Below the pieces are notes generated by a model that saw only the letters and a program-made list of their open reading frames with translations, made no database searches and was not told the origin of the DNA. Of a DNA stretch of 64,000 bases, positions 1 through 10,119 are shown piece by piece (the first letter of the stretch is position 1; every line of letters starts with the position of its first letter). Made by a program: the position numbers and the translations under genes. Where the stretch lies: assembly GCF_024586455.1 (NCBI RefSeq), contig NW_026089623.1:15256236-15320235 (forward strand), given 5' to 3'. This DNA is from Bactrocera neohumeralis. Taxonomy: Eukaryota; Arthropoda; Insecta; Diptera; Tephritidae.

Positions 1-1
1 A

Positions 2-532
2 TGCAACCTCCCTTCCGATCATACCTCACCTACTGAATGTAAGAGAATAATGTGTGCAAATTGCTCGGGCGACCACCCGGCATCATCTAATACTTGCCCT
101 AAATATCAACAATCCAAAGAAATATTAAAAATTAAAACTATTTATAAATGTAGTATGCGTGAAGCTGTTACCAAGTATAAAATTCAATTTTCTCATACAA
201 CTTCTAATGCAAACTCTTTTGCCTCTATAGCTAAAATTTCTAACAATACTAATCAAATCAATAATGAAACAACACCTAATAACAAATCCAACAATCCTAC
301 CAAAACTAATCTAACAACAACTACAGACATCAATTCATCTAAACAATCCCTTCCAACCCATCCTACCTCCTCTTCTGTCACTTCTCCTTCCCCTCTCTTT
401 TCCCCTTTATCCATCTCTGACTCTCCTCTCAATATCCTTTCCTCCTGTCCTATCACACCCTCCCCCACCCTCTCCTGCTCGCAAGATCCTCTTGCATTAC
501 CCAATTTTCCTTCTTACAATGAAGACATTTAG
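2..532 (+). CDS. ORF1 (gag-like nucleic-acid-binding protein), C-terminal part
   Basis: The frame is open from the window edge, so the N-terminus is missing. ORF1 proteins of I and Jockey elements coat element RNA and carry CCHC knuckles. Here one knuckle remnant (C-x5-H-x5-C spacing, codons near 2-40) is followed by CANCSGDH...C near 50-95. The rest is a low-complexity tail rich in Ser, Thr, Asn and Pro ending at the TAG at 530. The ATG at 50 is internal, not the real start. ORF2 begins 55 bp downstream, as expected for two-ORF LINEs. The Ser/Pro/Thr tail makes family assignment by this ORF weak; the neighbour ORF2 decides it. Confidence 0.75.
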   Translation, partial: CNLPSDHTSPTECKRIMCANCSGDHPASSNTCPKYQQSKEILKIKTIYKCSMREAVTKYKIQFSHTTSNANSFASIAKISNNTNQINNETTPNNKSNNPTKTNLTTTTDINSSKQSLPTHPTSSSVTSPSPLFSPLSISDSPLNILSSCPITPSPTLSCSQDPLALPNFPSYNEDI

Positions 533-586
533 TTTAAATAAAATATTCGTAGCTTAACTTTTTTCTTTTATAAGTTTACATATGAT

Positions 587-3500
587 ATGATTACACTTCT
601 TCAATGGAACATTAACGGTTATGTTAATAATTATATTAACTTAGAGTTACTTATGGGATCGTACAATCCATCTATTATCCTGTTGAATGAAACTCACCTA
701 TCTTATAATGCCTCAGCTTTTACCCCTAGGGCTTATGTGGGATATTTTATTAATCTCCCACATAACACCACCAACAAGCAGGGAGTTGCCATCCTAGTTA
801 AAAGAAATCTACCTCACGTATTACTTCCCATACCCCTTTCAATTTTTTCTTCTGTAGCTATTGAGATCCTCGCCCCCTATAAAATTTCAATCATCTGTGC
901 TTATTCCCCTCCTGATCAATCATTTTCTACTACTGAATTTTTAAATCTTATTCCTTCCGGTTCAAATCCTTTTATCTTGTGTGGTGACTTCAATGCTTGG
1001 AGTCCCCTTTGGGGCTCTGCTTCGGCTAACTCCAAGGGACGTAGCATTGAGGATGCCTTACTAAGATCCAACTGCATTGTTTTAAATGATGGTTCCCCCA
1101 CCCATTTTTCCACTCACTCTACCTTCACTAATATTGATCTTTCCATATGTTCTGCCTCCCTCTCCTCAAAAATATCCTGGTGTTGTATTGATGATCTCCA
1201 TGGCAGTGATCATTTTCCCATCCTTTCCAAAATATCTACTTCTCGCCCTCATTCATTTTTTAAGCCCAGGATTCGGTTTAAAACTGATTCGGCTGATTGG
1301 GATAGGTTTGAAGAAGCCTGTTTTTCGCATTCACGTTATTTCCCCTTTTCTTCCAATATAAATCAAGAGGCTTCTAGAATCCAAAAAATTATACGTTCTG
1401 CTTCTAACTATTCTTTTCCCCTTTCTTCTTCTAAACCAGTCAAGCTTGCTCCTCTTTGGTGGAATAATGAGCTTTCTGCACTAAGAAATCTGAAACAGAT
1501 CGCATGGCATCAATTTAAACGTTTACGTTCTAGTGCAAACTTAATAGCTTACAAAAAATCCAATGCACTTTTTCGCCATAAAGCTAAGGCTGCTAAGGTT
1601 CATTGTTTCCAAGAATTTACGAATAATATCACTTCTTCTTCGGATTCTAGAAAAATCTGGACTGATATGAAAAGACTGGCTGGTTTATCACCTTCTTCTC
1701 CTATCACTTATTTAAATACTCCTCGGGGCACTCTACTATATCCCAAAGATATAGCCTTAGAGTTTGCCACCCACTTTTCCAATATTTCTTTGGACTCCAA
1801 TTTCTCTTCTGATTTTTCCTCTAGTAAACTTTCTTCTCTTTGCTCTCCTTACCTTCCTCCTTCCACCTTATCTCAATCAGCTGAATATTTAGATGCCGAT
1901 ATATCTGAACTTGATTTTAATTTAGCCCTCTCGTCAGTCAAGGGCAAAACTCCTGGCATTGATAAAATCTCTTACCTTATCATCAAGCACCTTCCTCCAT
2001 TCCTTATATCCCGTCTAGTCAAACTTTACAATAGTATTTTTCTCAGTGGCAACTACCCTGTCCTCTGGAAGACTAGCGCGATTATTCCTATTTTAAAACC
2101 TGGTAAACCTCCTGGTGTGGTCAGCAGTTATCGTCCCATTTCCCTTCTTCCTTGCCTTGGTAAATTGATTGAAAAGATTATTGCTACTAGACTCGCCTGG
2201 TATGCTCAATCTAATAATCTCATTTCGCACAACCAAGTTGCTTTCAAGAGGGGGCAGGGTACGTTGGATGCTCTCCTGCACCTTGATCACTTTATCTCTG
2301 ATACTCTGTCCCACAAAAATCATGTTTCTATTCTTTCTTTAGATTTCCTAAAAGCATTTGACAGGATTGGGATTCATGTAGTGTTAAGACAGCTTAGTAG
2401 GTGGAGAGTGGGTTCTCGTATTTTTAACTTTGTCAAATCTTTCCTATCCAACCGTAAATTAAGTGTTATCATATCCAATGTTTCATCCTCTGTTCTACCA
2501 TTAGATAATGGTACCCCACAAGGGTCACCGCTCTCGGTGATCCTATTTACTATTGCATTTGATGAAATCAGTACCATTCTATCAGATTTTGTTACTATCC
2601 GGCATCAGATTTATGCTGATGATTTAATTTTATTCTCAAAAACTTCAAATTTGACTTCAGTAACAATTACTTTCTCTGAAATTTTATTGCGTCTTTCTCG
2701 TTGGTCCTCTACTTCAGGCACATCAATATCTTTTCCTAAATCGAAACTTTTTCATATTTGTAAAAAACATCAATGTACTATCCCAACGCTCACATTTGAT
2801 AATACAAACATTTTGTGTACAGATAGTATTAAGTTCCTTGGTATTGTATTAGACTCTAAGTATACATTTAAGAAACATTGTCAGTATATAAGAAAAAGAC
2901 TTTTTGTTAATTTAAATATTATTAAATACCTCTCATGTAAGCGCTCACTCATCGGCTCGGCTTTACTGGTCAACGTCACTAAAGCCCTCATCTCATCTGT
3001 AATTAATTATGGCTTGGAAATTTATGGACATCATTCTAAGAATCATCTAAAGATGCTTGCTGCGCCCTATCATTCTTCAGTTCGTTGTTCTCTTCGAGTG
3101 TTTCCAACATCGCCAATTAAAAACATACTGACGGAAGCTGGCCTACCTTCTCTAAAAGATGCAGTGGAAGATAGCTTAAATAAGCTTTATTCAAAACTCA
3201 TACTCAGCAAGAATTTTACTATAAAAAAGGACTTTCAATCATCACTTTGCAGAAAGAGGTCTCCTAAAATACCGTCTTCTATTTTTAAAAGTGCTTTGTT
3301 TGCTAAAACCAATGAGTTGCCGCTTAAAATATTGCTGCCTTGCAGTAAATATATTCCACCGTGGAAAGTAAATGAATCTTCTTTCATTAGTGATCTTACT
3401 TTTCTTCGCAAATCCATCACTCCAAGCACTGTGTATAAATCTCGATTTTTGGAATTATCTGCGCACTTCAAATCTTTTGGTTGGCAGTTTATATATACTG

Positions 3501-3664
3501 ATGGCTCCAAATCGTCGCATACATCTTTTGCTGTAGTTGATGATAACCAACAAAGAATATCGTATGGTTTATTATTTCCATTTTGTTCAATTTTTACCGC
3601 TGAAGCTACGGGTATTCTCAAAGCTGTCCAGTATGCCCAACAAAACCTTGGTAAATTCTGGTAA
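587..3664 (+). CDS. LINE ORF2: endonuclease, reverse transcriptase and start of RNase H (1025 aa before frameshift)
   Basis: This is the polyprotein that nicks target DNA and copies element RNA at the nick. Endonuclease: NETH near residue 35, GDFNAW near 134, SDH near 207. RT: KTPGIDKIS, YRPISLL, FLKAFDRIG near 586, GTPQGSPLS, YADDL near 675 and FLGIVLD. RNase H starts at YTDGSKSS near 970 with the Glu in FTAEATG. The frame ends at a TAA only because a 10-bp unit at 3650-3659 is repeated at 3660-3669; reading continues in frame 3 downstream. The start ATG at 587 precedes ITLLQWN, the usual N-terminus of this endonuclease. Without the frameshift all catalytic motifs would be present. It could still be functional at the RT level. 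Confidence 0.85.
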   Translation: MITLLQWNINGYVNNYINLELLMGSYNPSIILLNETHLSYNASAFTPRAYVGYFINLPHNTTNKQGVAILVKRNLPHVLLPIPLSIFSSVAIEILAPYKISIICAYSPPDQSFSTTEFLNLIPSGSNPFILCGDFNAWSPLWGSASANSKGRSIEDALLRSNCIVLNDGSPTHFSTHSTFTNIDLSICSASLSSKISWCCIDDLHGSDHFPILSKISTSRPHSFFKPRIRFKTDSADWDRFEEACFSHSRYFPFSSNINQEASRIQKIIRSASNYSFPLSSSKPVKLAPLWWNNELSALRNLKQIAWHQFKRLRSSANLIAYKKSNALFRHKAKAAKVHCFQEFTNNITSSSDSRKIWTDMKRLAGLSPSSPITYLNTPRGTLLYPKDIALEFATHFSNISLDSNFSSDFSSSKLSSLCSPYLPPSTLSQSAEYLDADISELDFNLALSSVKGKTPGIDKISYLIIKHLPPFLISRLVKLYNSIFLSGNYPVLWKTSAIIPILKPGKPPGVVSSYRPISLLPCLGKLIEKIIATRLAWYAQSNNLISHNQVAFKRGQGTLDALLHLDHFISDTLSHKNHVSILSLDFLKAFDRIGIHVVLRQLSRWRVGSRIFNFVKSFLSNRKLSVIISNVSSSVLPLDNGTPQGSPLSVILFTIAFDEISTILSDFVTIRHQIYADDLILFSKTSNLTSVTITFSEILLRLSRWSSTSGTSISFPKSKLFHICKKHQCTIPTLTFDNTNILCTDSIKFLGIVLDSKYTFKKHCQYIRKRLFVNLNIIKYLSCKRSLIGSALLVNVTKALISSVINYGLEIYGHHSKNHLKMLAAPYHSSVRCSLRVFPTSPIKNILTEAGLPSLKDAVEDSLNKLYSKLILSKNFTIKKDFQSSLCRKRSPKIPSSIFKSALFAKTNELPLKILLPCSKYIPPWKVNESSFISDLTFLRKSITPSTVYKSRFLELSAHFKSFGWQFIYTDGSKSSHTSFAVVDDNQQRISYGLLFPFCSIFTAEATGILKAVQYAQQNLGKFW

Positions 3665-4295
3665 ATTCATCATCTGTACAGATAGTCTATCGTGTTTTCA
3701 AGCTTTAAAAAACCGCAGTAACTACAATGACGTCATTATTGGCATTAGATCGCTGTTGTTTTCGTTAGCACATAGACTAAAAATAATGTGGATACCCGGT
3801 CACTCTGGAATCATTGGAAATACTTTTGCGGACTCGGTGGCTAAGGAGGTGTGCATCACTCCAACAACTACATCTGCCTTGTTTGTTAAGAGTGATATAA
3901 AACGGCTTATTATTCAACAAAGATCCACTAAATTGGCGCTTGATTGGATGAATTACAGACACCACTACTCTAGAATAAATTCAAATCGTATCAAACCATC
4001 CTTTCCGTCATCGCTTTCATCTAATTATATCATTCCATATATCAGACTTCGCATTGGCCACTCCATTATCACACACGCTCACATACTAAATGGCACTCAG
4101 ATCAACCAATGCCCATTTTGTGATTCAGATTTAAATCTATTGCATCTTCTGCAACATTGTCCAGCACTTCAAACTCATAGACTGTCAAACTTCAATAATA
4201 CTGATCCAATAATTTTATTGATGGATCCCTCAAGCAACAACATTTCGAAAATCTACAACTTTTTGAAAGACAGCGACCTTCTTCGACGCATATAA
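3660..4295 (+). pseudogene. ORF2 continuation after frameshift: rest of RNase H and C-terminal knuckle
   Basis: Frame 3 picks up exactly where frame 2 stops: IICTDSLSCFQAL carries the third RNase H acidic residue, and WIPGHSGIIGN...AD carries the His and last Asp region. A Cys/His motif, CPFC...H....C, lies near 4110-4170, the usual tail of I-type ORF2. It ends with TAA at 4293. The upstream ATG at 3537 is out of frame with the real protein and overlaps it, so it is not a start. Together with 587-3664 this would make one protein of about 1,230 aa. Confidence 0.85.
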
Positions 4296-4425
4296 CATAA
4301 CCAGTCGGCCGATAGCCCATGATGCTAGTGCTGCGTATTTTCTTAAGTTTGTATAATAATTGTATTATTATGTAAGCTTTTATAAAATAAAATAAAATAA
4401 AATAAAAAAAAATAAAAATTGTTGA
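4296..4425 (+). other. LINE 3' UTR and A-rich tail
   Basis: About 85 bp of non-coding sequence follows the ORF2 stop, then tandem AAAAT units and an A-run. These mark the 3' end used for target-primed reverse transcription. Confidence 0.7.
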
Positions 4426-4856
4426 AAACCCAAATGTACACGTATAAAAAATAAACCGGAAGTTTTAAATTAATTTAACGCAGTGGCGAGTGCTTTCCAA
4501 TGTATCGAGTATACATTTAATCACACACTTCTAATGTGCATCATTCACAATGCGTAACCAGCTATCAAAATTACTTGATTACAGCTCAAGAAATAAGGAA
4601 TGTTTTTTCTTGGGCATTTGCGTGAGAGCTGGAAACAGATCTTATAGCCCTGGCAGTATTGAGTAGATGATTGAATATTCGTCGGGAGTACCATACAGAT
4701 GCATATCATAAGTAAAAAATCTTTTTTTTTAAAGAAATAGCAGTAGCGAGTGAAAAGAAGAAAACATCCACTGTATTTTGGATTGCACATGTAAAAACCC
4801 ATTGTTTTGGTAACAAATTTAATTTTTATAGCTGTGTATTGGCGGAAAATACCTCT
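4426..4856. other. No recognisable feature
   Basis: AT-rich sequence. Short open frames here have no motif I recognise. Confidence 0.5.
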
Positions 4857-5060
4857 TTAGTTAAAGAACTGCTGTTGGTTAAACGCGATTTTTTTATTGT
4901 GTAACACGAAAAATGGTGGATGATTCAAACTCTCAGCGACCTCTTGAGTTGTTATTAGACAATTTGCATCGATCAATGACTTTATTTTATTCATATCGGC
5001 TTCGAGAGTCCTTGCAAGACGCGGTGCATCCTCAAAATAGAAATTGCATTTTAGCATTGG
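4857..5060 (-). pseudogene. mariner-type transposase fragment (N-terminal helix-turn-helix)
   Basis: The minus-strand translation reads DMNKIKSLIDANCLITTQEVAESLN, which has the spacing of the second HTH of mariner transposases (DNA-binding part that recognises the inverted repeat). Only about 40 residues are convincing; sequence on both sides no longer aligns, and no DDD/E catalytic part or TIR was found nearby. It is a relic. It could alternatively be a fragment of a domesticated mariner-derived protein. Confidence 0.55.
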
Positions 5061-5996
5061 CGTTCGGTGAACACATCAATTCCGAGCACATCATATAATT
5101 TATCATAATAAACCGAATTTTTAACATATTAATCAAAAACAAACAATTCCAAAAAAATTAAAAAATTACAAACAAGCCTTACCAGCAGCTGTTCAAATAT
5201 ACATATAAGGGTATAAAAGCCTTCAAAAAACTTAGTAAACTACTCAATATATCTGTCCGTTGCACAAACCGGCAGCCCTTACAGAGTAGAGTCGCTCCTC
5301 GAATATTTGTTCAACTACAAATTTCGTTGGCTGGTTGTATCAGAGAATTCAAAATCATTGAGAAGGTGCAAATTGAATTCTGTATGATGGTTCGATTGGA
5401 CGGCCAACAGTATCAGCTCTGAATTGAAGAAAGGAATTCACCATTCTCGCTACTATTTAGCAGAAATGATCACGTTCTCTGGCAGAAATATATGTAAAAC
5501 GACTGATCTCACGCCAGAATGAATAAAGAGAAATACTTTGAAGAAAAAATATACGAAGTCACATAAGCGTGATTGTTTTGCATCATATGAACCATTTTTT
5601 TTGAAAAAAATGGTAAAAATTGTAATTTTTTTACAAAATCGGGAAAAATTAGATAAAAAATAATTTTAAATAAATTATATTAATTTCGACTATTGCAAAG
5701 TGAAGATGTGCCAAATGAACTTAAATGTGCTCATATAAACACGTCTTGGGCCATTCCTTTCAATTCTTCAAAAAAAATTAATGACCTTCATGAAATATGC
5801 ATATTCGCATTATTTCGTTATTATTTCCATATTTGTAGCAATAGCATTTCTAAGGCAAATACATATGTATGTATGTATATTATTTCTTTGGCACATTTGT
5901 CTGTATGTTTACGAAGGAAAATACCAGCCACATATGTGCATACATATGTACAAACATTCATAAGGAAATAACAAGTGCCGCACGCATCTTTTCGCA
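5061..5996. other. AT-rich spacer, no gene seen
   Basis: Contains A/T runs and CATATGTATG-type microsatellite near 5860-5950. No motif-bearing frame. Confidence 0.5.
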
Positions 5997-6600
5997 TCTC
6001 CGTTGTCACGGACAACCAATGGCCAAAACTGACGTTTTGTCAAAGAGTCAATCTGTCGAAGCACTGACCCGACGAAAAAGCGCCTTAACATTGTGTTGTT
6101 GGTAGAAAATCCGAGCTGTGCCGAAATAAACTAACAAACGATCGCCGATTGTTACCGCTTCCCTTGACAAATATAAATCGACAACAGCTATGTTGCCACT
6201 TTTGTCACTCCGTGTAATTTTTTGTTTTGCAAGTTTGCATCAGAAAGTTGTTCAATTTACGATTTTTAGTTTTTGCCATCGTCGCGAAAAGTCATTTGTA
6301 GGCAAAGGCATGCTCCGGGAGATGTTACGGCGTCTGTTTTTATGAATGAAGCGAGGTCGCTTGTGAAATGTGCGCCTGCGTTTATGAATGAAATCGTTTT
6401 TGTTGTAAAATTTACTATATTTGGACTCGCCAATTTGGCTGCCATATTGACTTGCCATGCTTATGCTATTTGAGACAATTGTTGTTTTTGTAGAACAATG
6501 TTTCAATTTTTTGTTGGTGACATATTTACATGGAGACGCATATGTATGTTTGTATGCTTGTGCATTATTTGTTCGGCAATGTATACTATGCCAATTATAT
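5997..6600 (+). repeat. Left arm of diverged inverted repeat
   Basis: It matches the reverse complement of 12355-13283: the blocks CTCCGTTGTCAC, ATTGTGTTGTTGGTAGAAAA, TCGTCGCGAAAAG and CAATTTGGCTGCCATATTG occur here and, inverted and in reverse order, on the right. Alignment is patchy. The left arm lacks the pogo-like MITE found in the right arm. The arms enclose the Harbinger/THAP-like genes, so they may be ends of one large element, or two copies of a shorter repeat. Confidence 0.65.
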
Positions 6601-8097
6601 GTACATATAAGTGTAAATGAATGTACATATATGAATATGCAGATCAATGCGCGCACATGTAATATATTGATAAGTGATAAAATCATGATTTGAATATCTG
6701 AATGCGCATATGCGTATTCATACATTTATGTGAGCAGATAATAAGATTATGATATGAGCATGTGCAGAGACATAAGATTAATATGATAGAAGATGTACAA
6801 ACATATGTGTATATTGTTGCGATAAATTTAATTTCTATTGGTAAGAAATGTAATACAAAAATATTTATTGTATAGTATATTATGTAAAAATCAAATAAAA
6901 TTATTAAATATGCAAGTCCAAATTGACTATAAATATTATTATGCATGCATTCATACAAAATTACACTCATATCATAATTATTTTTACATGTCAATATGGG
7001 ATTGCTGAACACAAAAGCATGCATACATACATACATACATATGTATCACATACAAACGATCCTCTGGTTGAAAGCTAACATGAAGAATGAAAATATCACA
7101 ATGCTCTTGTTGGGAGTATTATAAGGAGCATGCAAGTTAATGACAGCCTCCACACAGCCACTTGACCATAACTGTAAACAATATTGAATCTTTACACTTT
7201 GTAGTTGTGCGGCCTCATAAATTAAAATAGAATTCGATATACTCTTTCCGTTCACATTAGAATAAACCATTCTTATCTAAACAATATTTGTAGCCCTCAC
7301 AAGAAGGCATAATAAAATCAAAACAGAACACTTAACGTTCTGCCTAAAAATGCTAAATATGACATTAATGTAAATTGACACTTTCTTTGTTTTAAACTCA
7401 ACCAATATGTAATAGCTTTAATTAAATAATAAGTAAATGTATAAATATTAGTAACTTGTAAATAAAGATTGAATTTGGTCTCCGGCGATCCAGTCGACAC
7501 AACGTGTTTCATTTTCTCTGCGCGTTGGCAGATAGAAAAAATATATTTTTTTTCAAATTCCCGCAATACGGGAATTAATTTGCATACATATATTTACGTC
7601 TCTTCATATTCTTGAGGTTGTGAAAGAGTTATATTTGTACACATTCTTCGCTGTTAAAAATGGAATATCATAGAACTTATTTTTCTTCAATATTCCCTGA
7701 TTGCGCATACATGCTATTTCATTATATGCCGTAAATACATACATTTATTTCTCTTCATATTCACTGGTTGAGTATGTGATAGAACTGTTAAAAATGTTAA
7801 CATTTCACAGCGTGAATTCTGTGGTTGTGAGATGAATTCCGTACTTCAATTCAAACAAATGTTTGATATCGAACCTGCACCTTCTCTATGTTTTTATATT
7901 ATCTGGTTGTATCTGGCAATTTATCGTCGATTCTGAGTTGGTCTCGCAGCCGTGTTCGTCACTATATGTATATATTAATAGCGCAATTCTGAAAGCAGTC
8001 TCTAGCCACTATTTGTAACATTTTGAAGTAAAGTCTAAATTTGTGATTAGATACTAATCATAACACAGTCTCAAATTTGCGACCTGATAGTTAGCAG
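6601..8097. other. AT-rich spacer with CATA microsatellite
   Basis: A (CATA)n tract lies at about 7018-7045. Several short frames exist but none shows a known domain or sustained codon bias. Two imperfectly similar stretches near 7585 and 7740 (TCTTCATATTC context) suggest an old local duplication. Confidence 0.45.
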
Positions 8098-8681
8098 CAG
8101 AGATAAAGAGATGCCCAACTTTGCTGTCACTGGGAATGTGAGCACCGCTCACTTACCGAACTTTGACAGTTGACTAGATTGGGTAGATTTTGATTTTTTA
8201 CAATTGGAATGACAGGAACGGCCAGATTGAAATTATACCAAAAATATATGTGCGCGGAGAAATTTGTTGCCGCCGTTCAAGATCGCTAATAAAACTTTAA
8301 AGCAATGAAAATCAAAGAAAACTCGAAGTTTGAATATACTTGATGAATGGTTTTGCATAGTAGAATTATATTTCAATTACAAATAATTAAAAACATTTAT
8401 TAGATGAGAACTAACAGGCTTAGTTCACCTTATATAGTATTGAAAGATCAACAGTTAGTTGTTTTAATATACCATAAAATCATAAAAAAGATTTAAGTAG
8501 TTTCACAATATATTAAAAGTCCAATATATAATAACTGCAATCATAATAAATGTTGGATGTTTTAATTTAAATGCCCAAAACATCTAATTTTTTTCAATCT
8601 GGCCATAACGAAAAATGTCATAAAAACGCTTATTTTGAGTTACTCTCAGACTGGAATAAGTTGGGCAACCCATCATCCCTG
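8098..8681. mobile_element. Non-autonomous hAT-like MITE, copy 1 (584 bp)
   Basis: Starts CAGAGATAAAGAG and ends CATCATCCCTG, so the ends are CAGRG-like inverted repeats sharing TGCCCAACTT. The flanking 8 bp are GTTAGCAG and GCCAGCAG (6 of 8 identical), fitting the 8-bp duplication of hAT elements. A second copy with perfect duplication lies at 39308-39879. No coding capacity. Confidence 0.75.
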
Positions 8682-9136
8682 GCCAGCAGGTTACAAAATT
8701 AAAAATAGTTCTAGTTTGCCACTTTTAAAATAATGAATTGAGATCAACATAGATATTAATCGATTGTCGTTTTTTATCGGTAATTAATGCCTTCGTTATC
8801 GGTTAGGTTATTTTTGCTCAAGCCTCCGGAAAAAAGTAATCATTCCTCCTATATCATTCCGAGTAGTGAACGTGGATGTGAATAGTTTACTCGCTCTTCC
8901 TCATTGAATTTTCGCATCTGTTTGGTTAGCCATCTTTTACTGAAAATAGTTTCTTCGTTATCGTCATGGCCACCCAAGAATGATAGAGAAAGAGATTACG
9001 CAATGCGCATGTTTGTTTTCAGTCAGCTGTTCTTGCTGACGTCACGGTTGACTTATTATTCGCCCGCGCCTTTGAATGTGAATTCGAATTGTATTTCCGC
9101 GTGTAGTATTAATTGTGAAATTTTATATTTTTTAAA

Positions 9137-9300
9137 ATGAGTTGCGCAGTGTTCGGATGCAATAATAACAATGCTAAAAGTAGTGCTACGAAATGGAGAT
9201 TTTTCCATTTCCCTTAGGATAAAACAGTACTAAAATAGTGGATTCATTTTTGTGCACTTCGCGCCAGAAGCCTTCGCAGAAAGCCACTATAACCACTGTT
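9137..9300 (+). pseudogene. THAP-like zinc finger relic, N-terminal exon of the accessory gene
   Basis: From ATG at 9137 the frame reads MSCAVFGCNNNNAKSS then FFHFP and KxWIHFC. This has the start of a THAP domain (C-x4-C, the FxxFP turn, the conserved Trp), a DNA-binding fold used by P-type transposases and related proteins. Two in-frame stops fall after FHFP and before WIHF, and the expected second zinc-ligand pair (C-x2-H) is not visible. A splice acceptor (TTTTTGCAG) at about 9387 precedes the next coding block, so 9137-9300 may be a first exon. I infer that both belong to one gene, now broken. Confidence 0.5.
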
Positions 9301-9386
9301 ATTTATTCTAATTGTAATAATAATCTTAACTAACAATTTATTCCATTTATTTATATGCATGTATATATGTTTATTATATTTTTGCA

Positions 9387-10066
9387 GGTAATATTTTTCA
9401 ACGAGTGTCAGTTGATCTCAATTTTGCTGACCTAATTGAAAAAAATGATGACTTAAAGATTCTCAACAACGACGGGCTTGAAAATTTGGCAGGGTACATC
9501 TGCCACAAACTTGGTAAAGAAAACCCCGAAATTTGTGCCAATTCAGAAATTTGTTCGTCTTATACTTGGGTGGATCACCTTTCTGAAGGAGGACTCTCAA
9601 AACCAACAGATACGTTGATGGAGCATATGAGAGCCTTGCAAGCAGTATTTGACGACTTAAATGGTACTTCCTCGCCAACACCAACAGTCACATCGCCCAC
9701 TCCAGCGCCCTCACCAGCAGTCACATCGCCTGCTCTAGCTTTTCCTGCTCTGTCTATTAATTTTTCTTCCTCACCATCACCTCCAGATTTGTCCTCTTAC
9801 ATCCCTTCTGAAGGTAAATTGACTGCAGCGAAGATGCTTGGAGCAGTGCTAAAAAAATGGAGGAGCAACAGCGAGAGAAGGAGGCCATTGCTCTACAAAC
9901 GAAAATTGTAGAGCCAAATGTGCAGATGACAGGGGTGGCCATTGCTCTGCAAAAGAAAATTGTAGAGCAAAACGAGCAGATGACGGGGGTACTGAACAAA
10001 ATGACACAAGCACTAACCTCGATGTCAGAGGTTATGGCTAAATTGTATGAACAATTAAATAAATAA
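9387..10066 (+). pseudogene. Accessory ORF: P/THAP-transposase-like segment, Ser/Pro linker, coiled-coil tail
   Basis: After the acceptor at 9387 the frame from about 9405 contains LAGYICHKL and WVDHLSEGGLSKPTD, which resemble the C-terminal part of P-element/THAP transposases. Then comes a Ser/Pro/Thr-rich linker (about residues 85-135). The frame then breaks in an A7 run at 9851-9857; the next frame (9857-10066) starts MEEQQREKEAIALQ and forms a helical tail with the imperfect repeat IALQxKIVExNxQMTGV twice. The true protein was probably one chain of about 220 aa plus the THAP exon. It converges on the Harbinger transposase with only about 50 bp between stops, like the two-gene arrangement of PIF/Harbinger elements, whose second protein helps bind element ends. 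That partnership is inference. I do not recognise an exact family. Confidence 0.5.
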
Positions 10067-10119
10067 AAATAAAATAAAATGAATTATTTAAACATATGTA
10101 GATGTTTTTTTATTCATAC

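Larger units (their letters stand above)
1..4425 (+). mobile_element. I-clade non-LTR retrotransposon (LINE), 5' end outside window
   Basis: ORF1 end, ORF2 and an A-rich tail lie in order on one strand. ORF2 combines an APE-type endonuclease, a reverse transcriptase, an RNase H domain and a C-terminal Cys/His knuckle. RNase H after RT is typical of the I group, and short tandem A-rich units at the 3' end also fit it. The element ends in AAAAT-type repeats at about 4385-4425. The only clear break I see in ORF2 is a frameshift at about 3650-3669, so this is a comparatively young copy. The exact family name is not claimed. Confidence 0.85.

Noticed and set aside
253..504. Minus-strand frame opposite ORF1
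   Set aside because: Shadow of the low-complexity Ser/Pro tail on the other strand; no domain.
1086..1361. Plus-strand frame inside ORF2
   Set aside because: Out of frame with the clear endonuclease reading.
6252..6725. 157-codon minus-strand frame over the left inverted arm
   Set aside because: Repeat-derived; the homologous right arm does not keep the frame.
7018..7045. CATA tract as a possible CRISPR-like or regulatory array
   Set aside because: Simple microsatellite; no spacer-repeat structure.
8904..9140. 78-codon frame upstream of the THAP-like exon
   Set aside because: Not THAP-like and ends as the THAP-like ATG begins; probably untranslated leader or flank.
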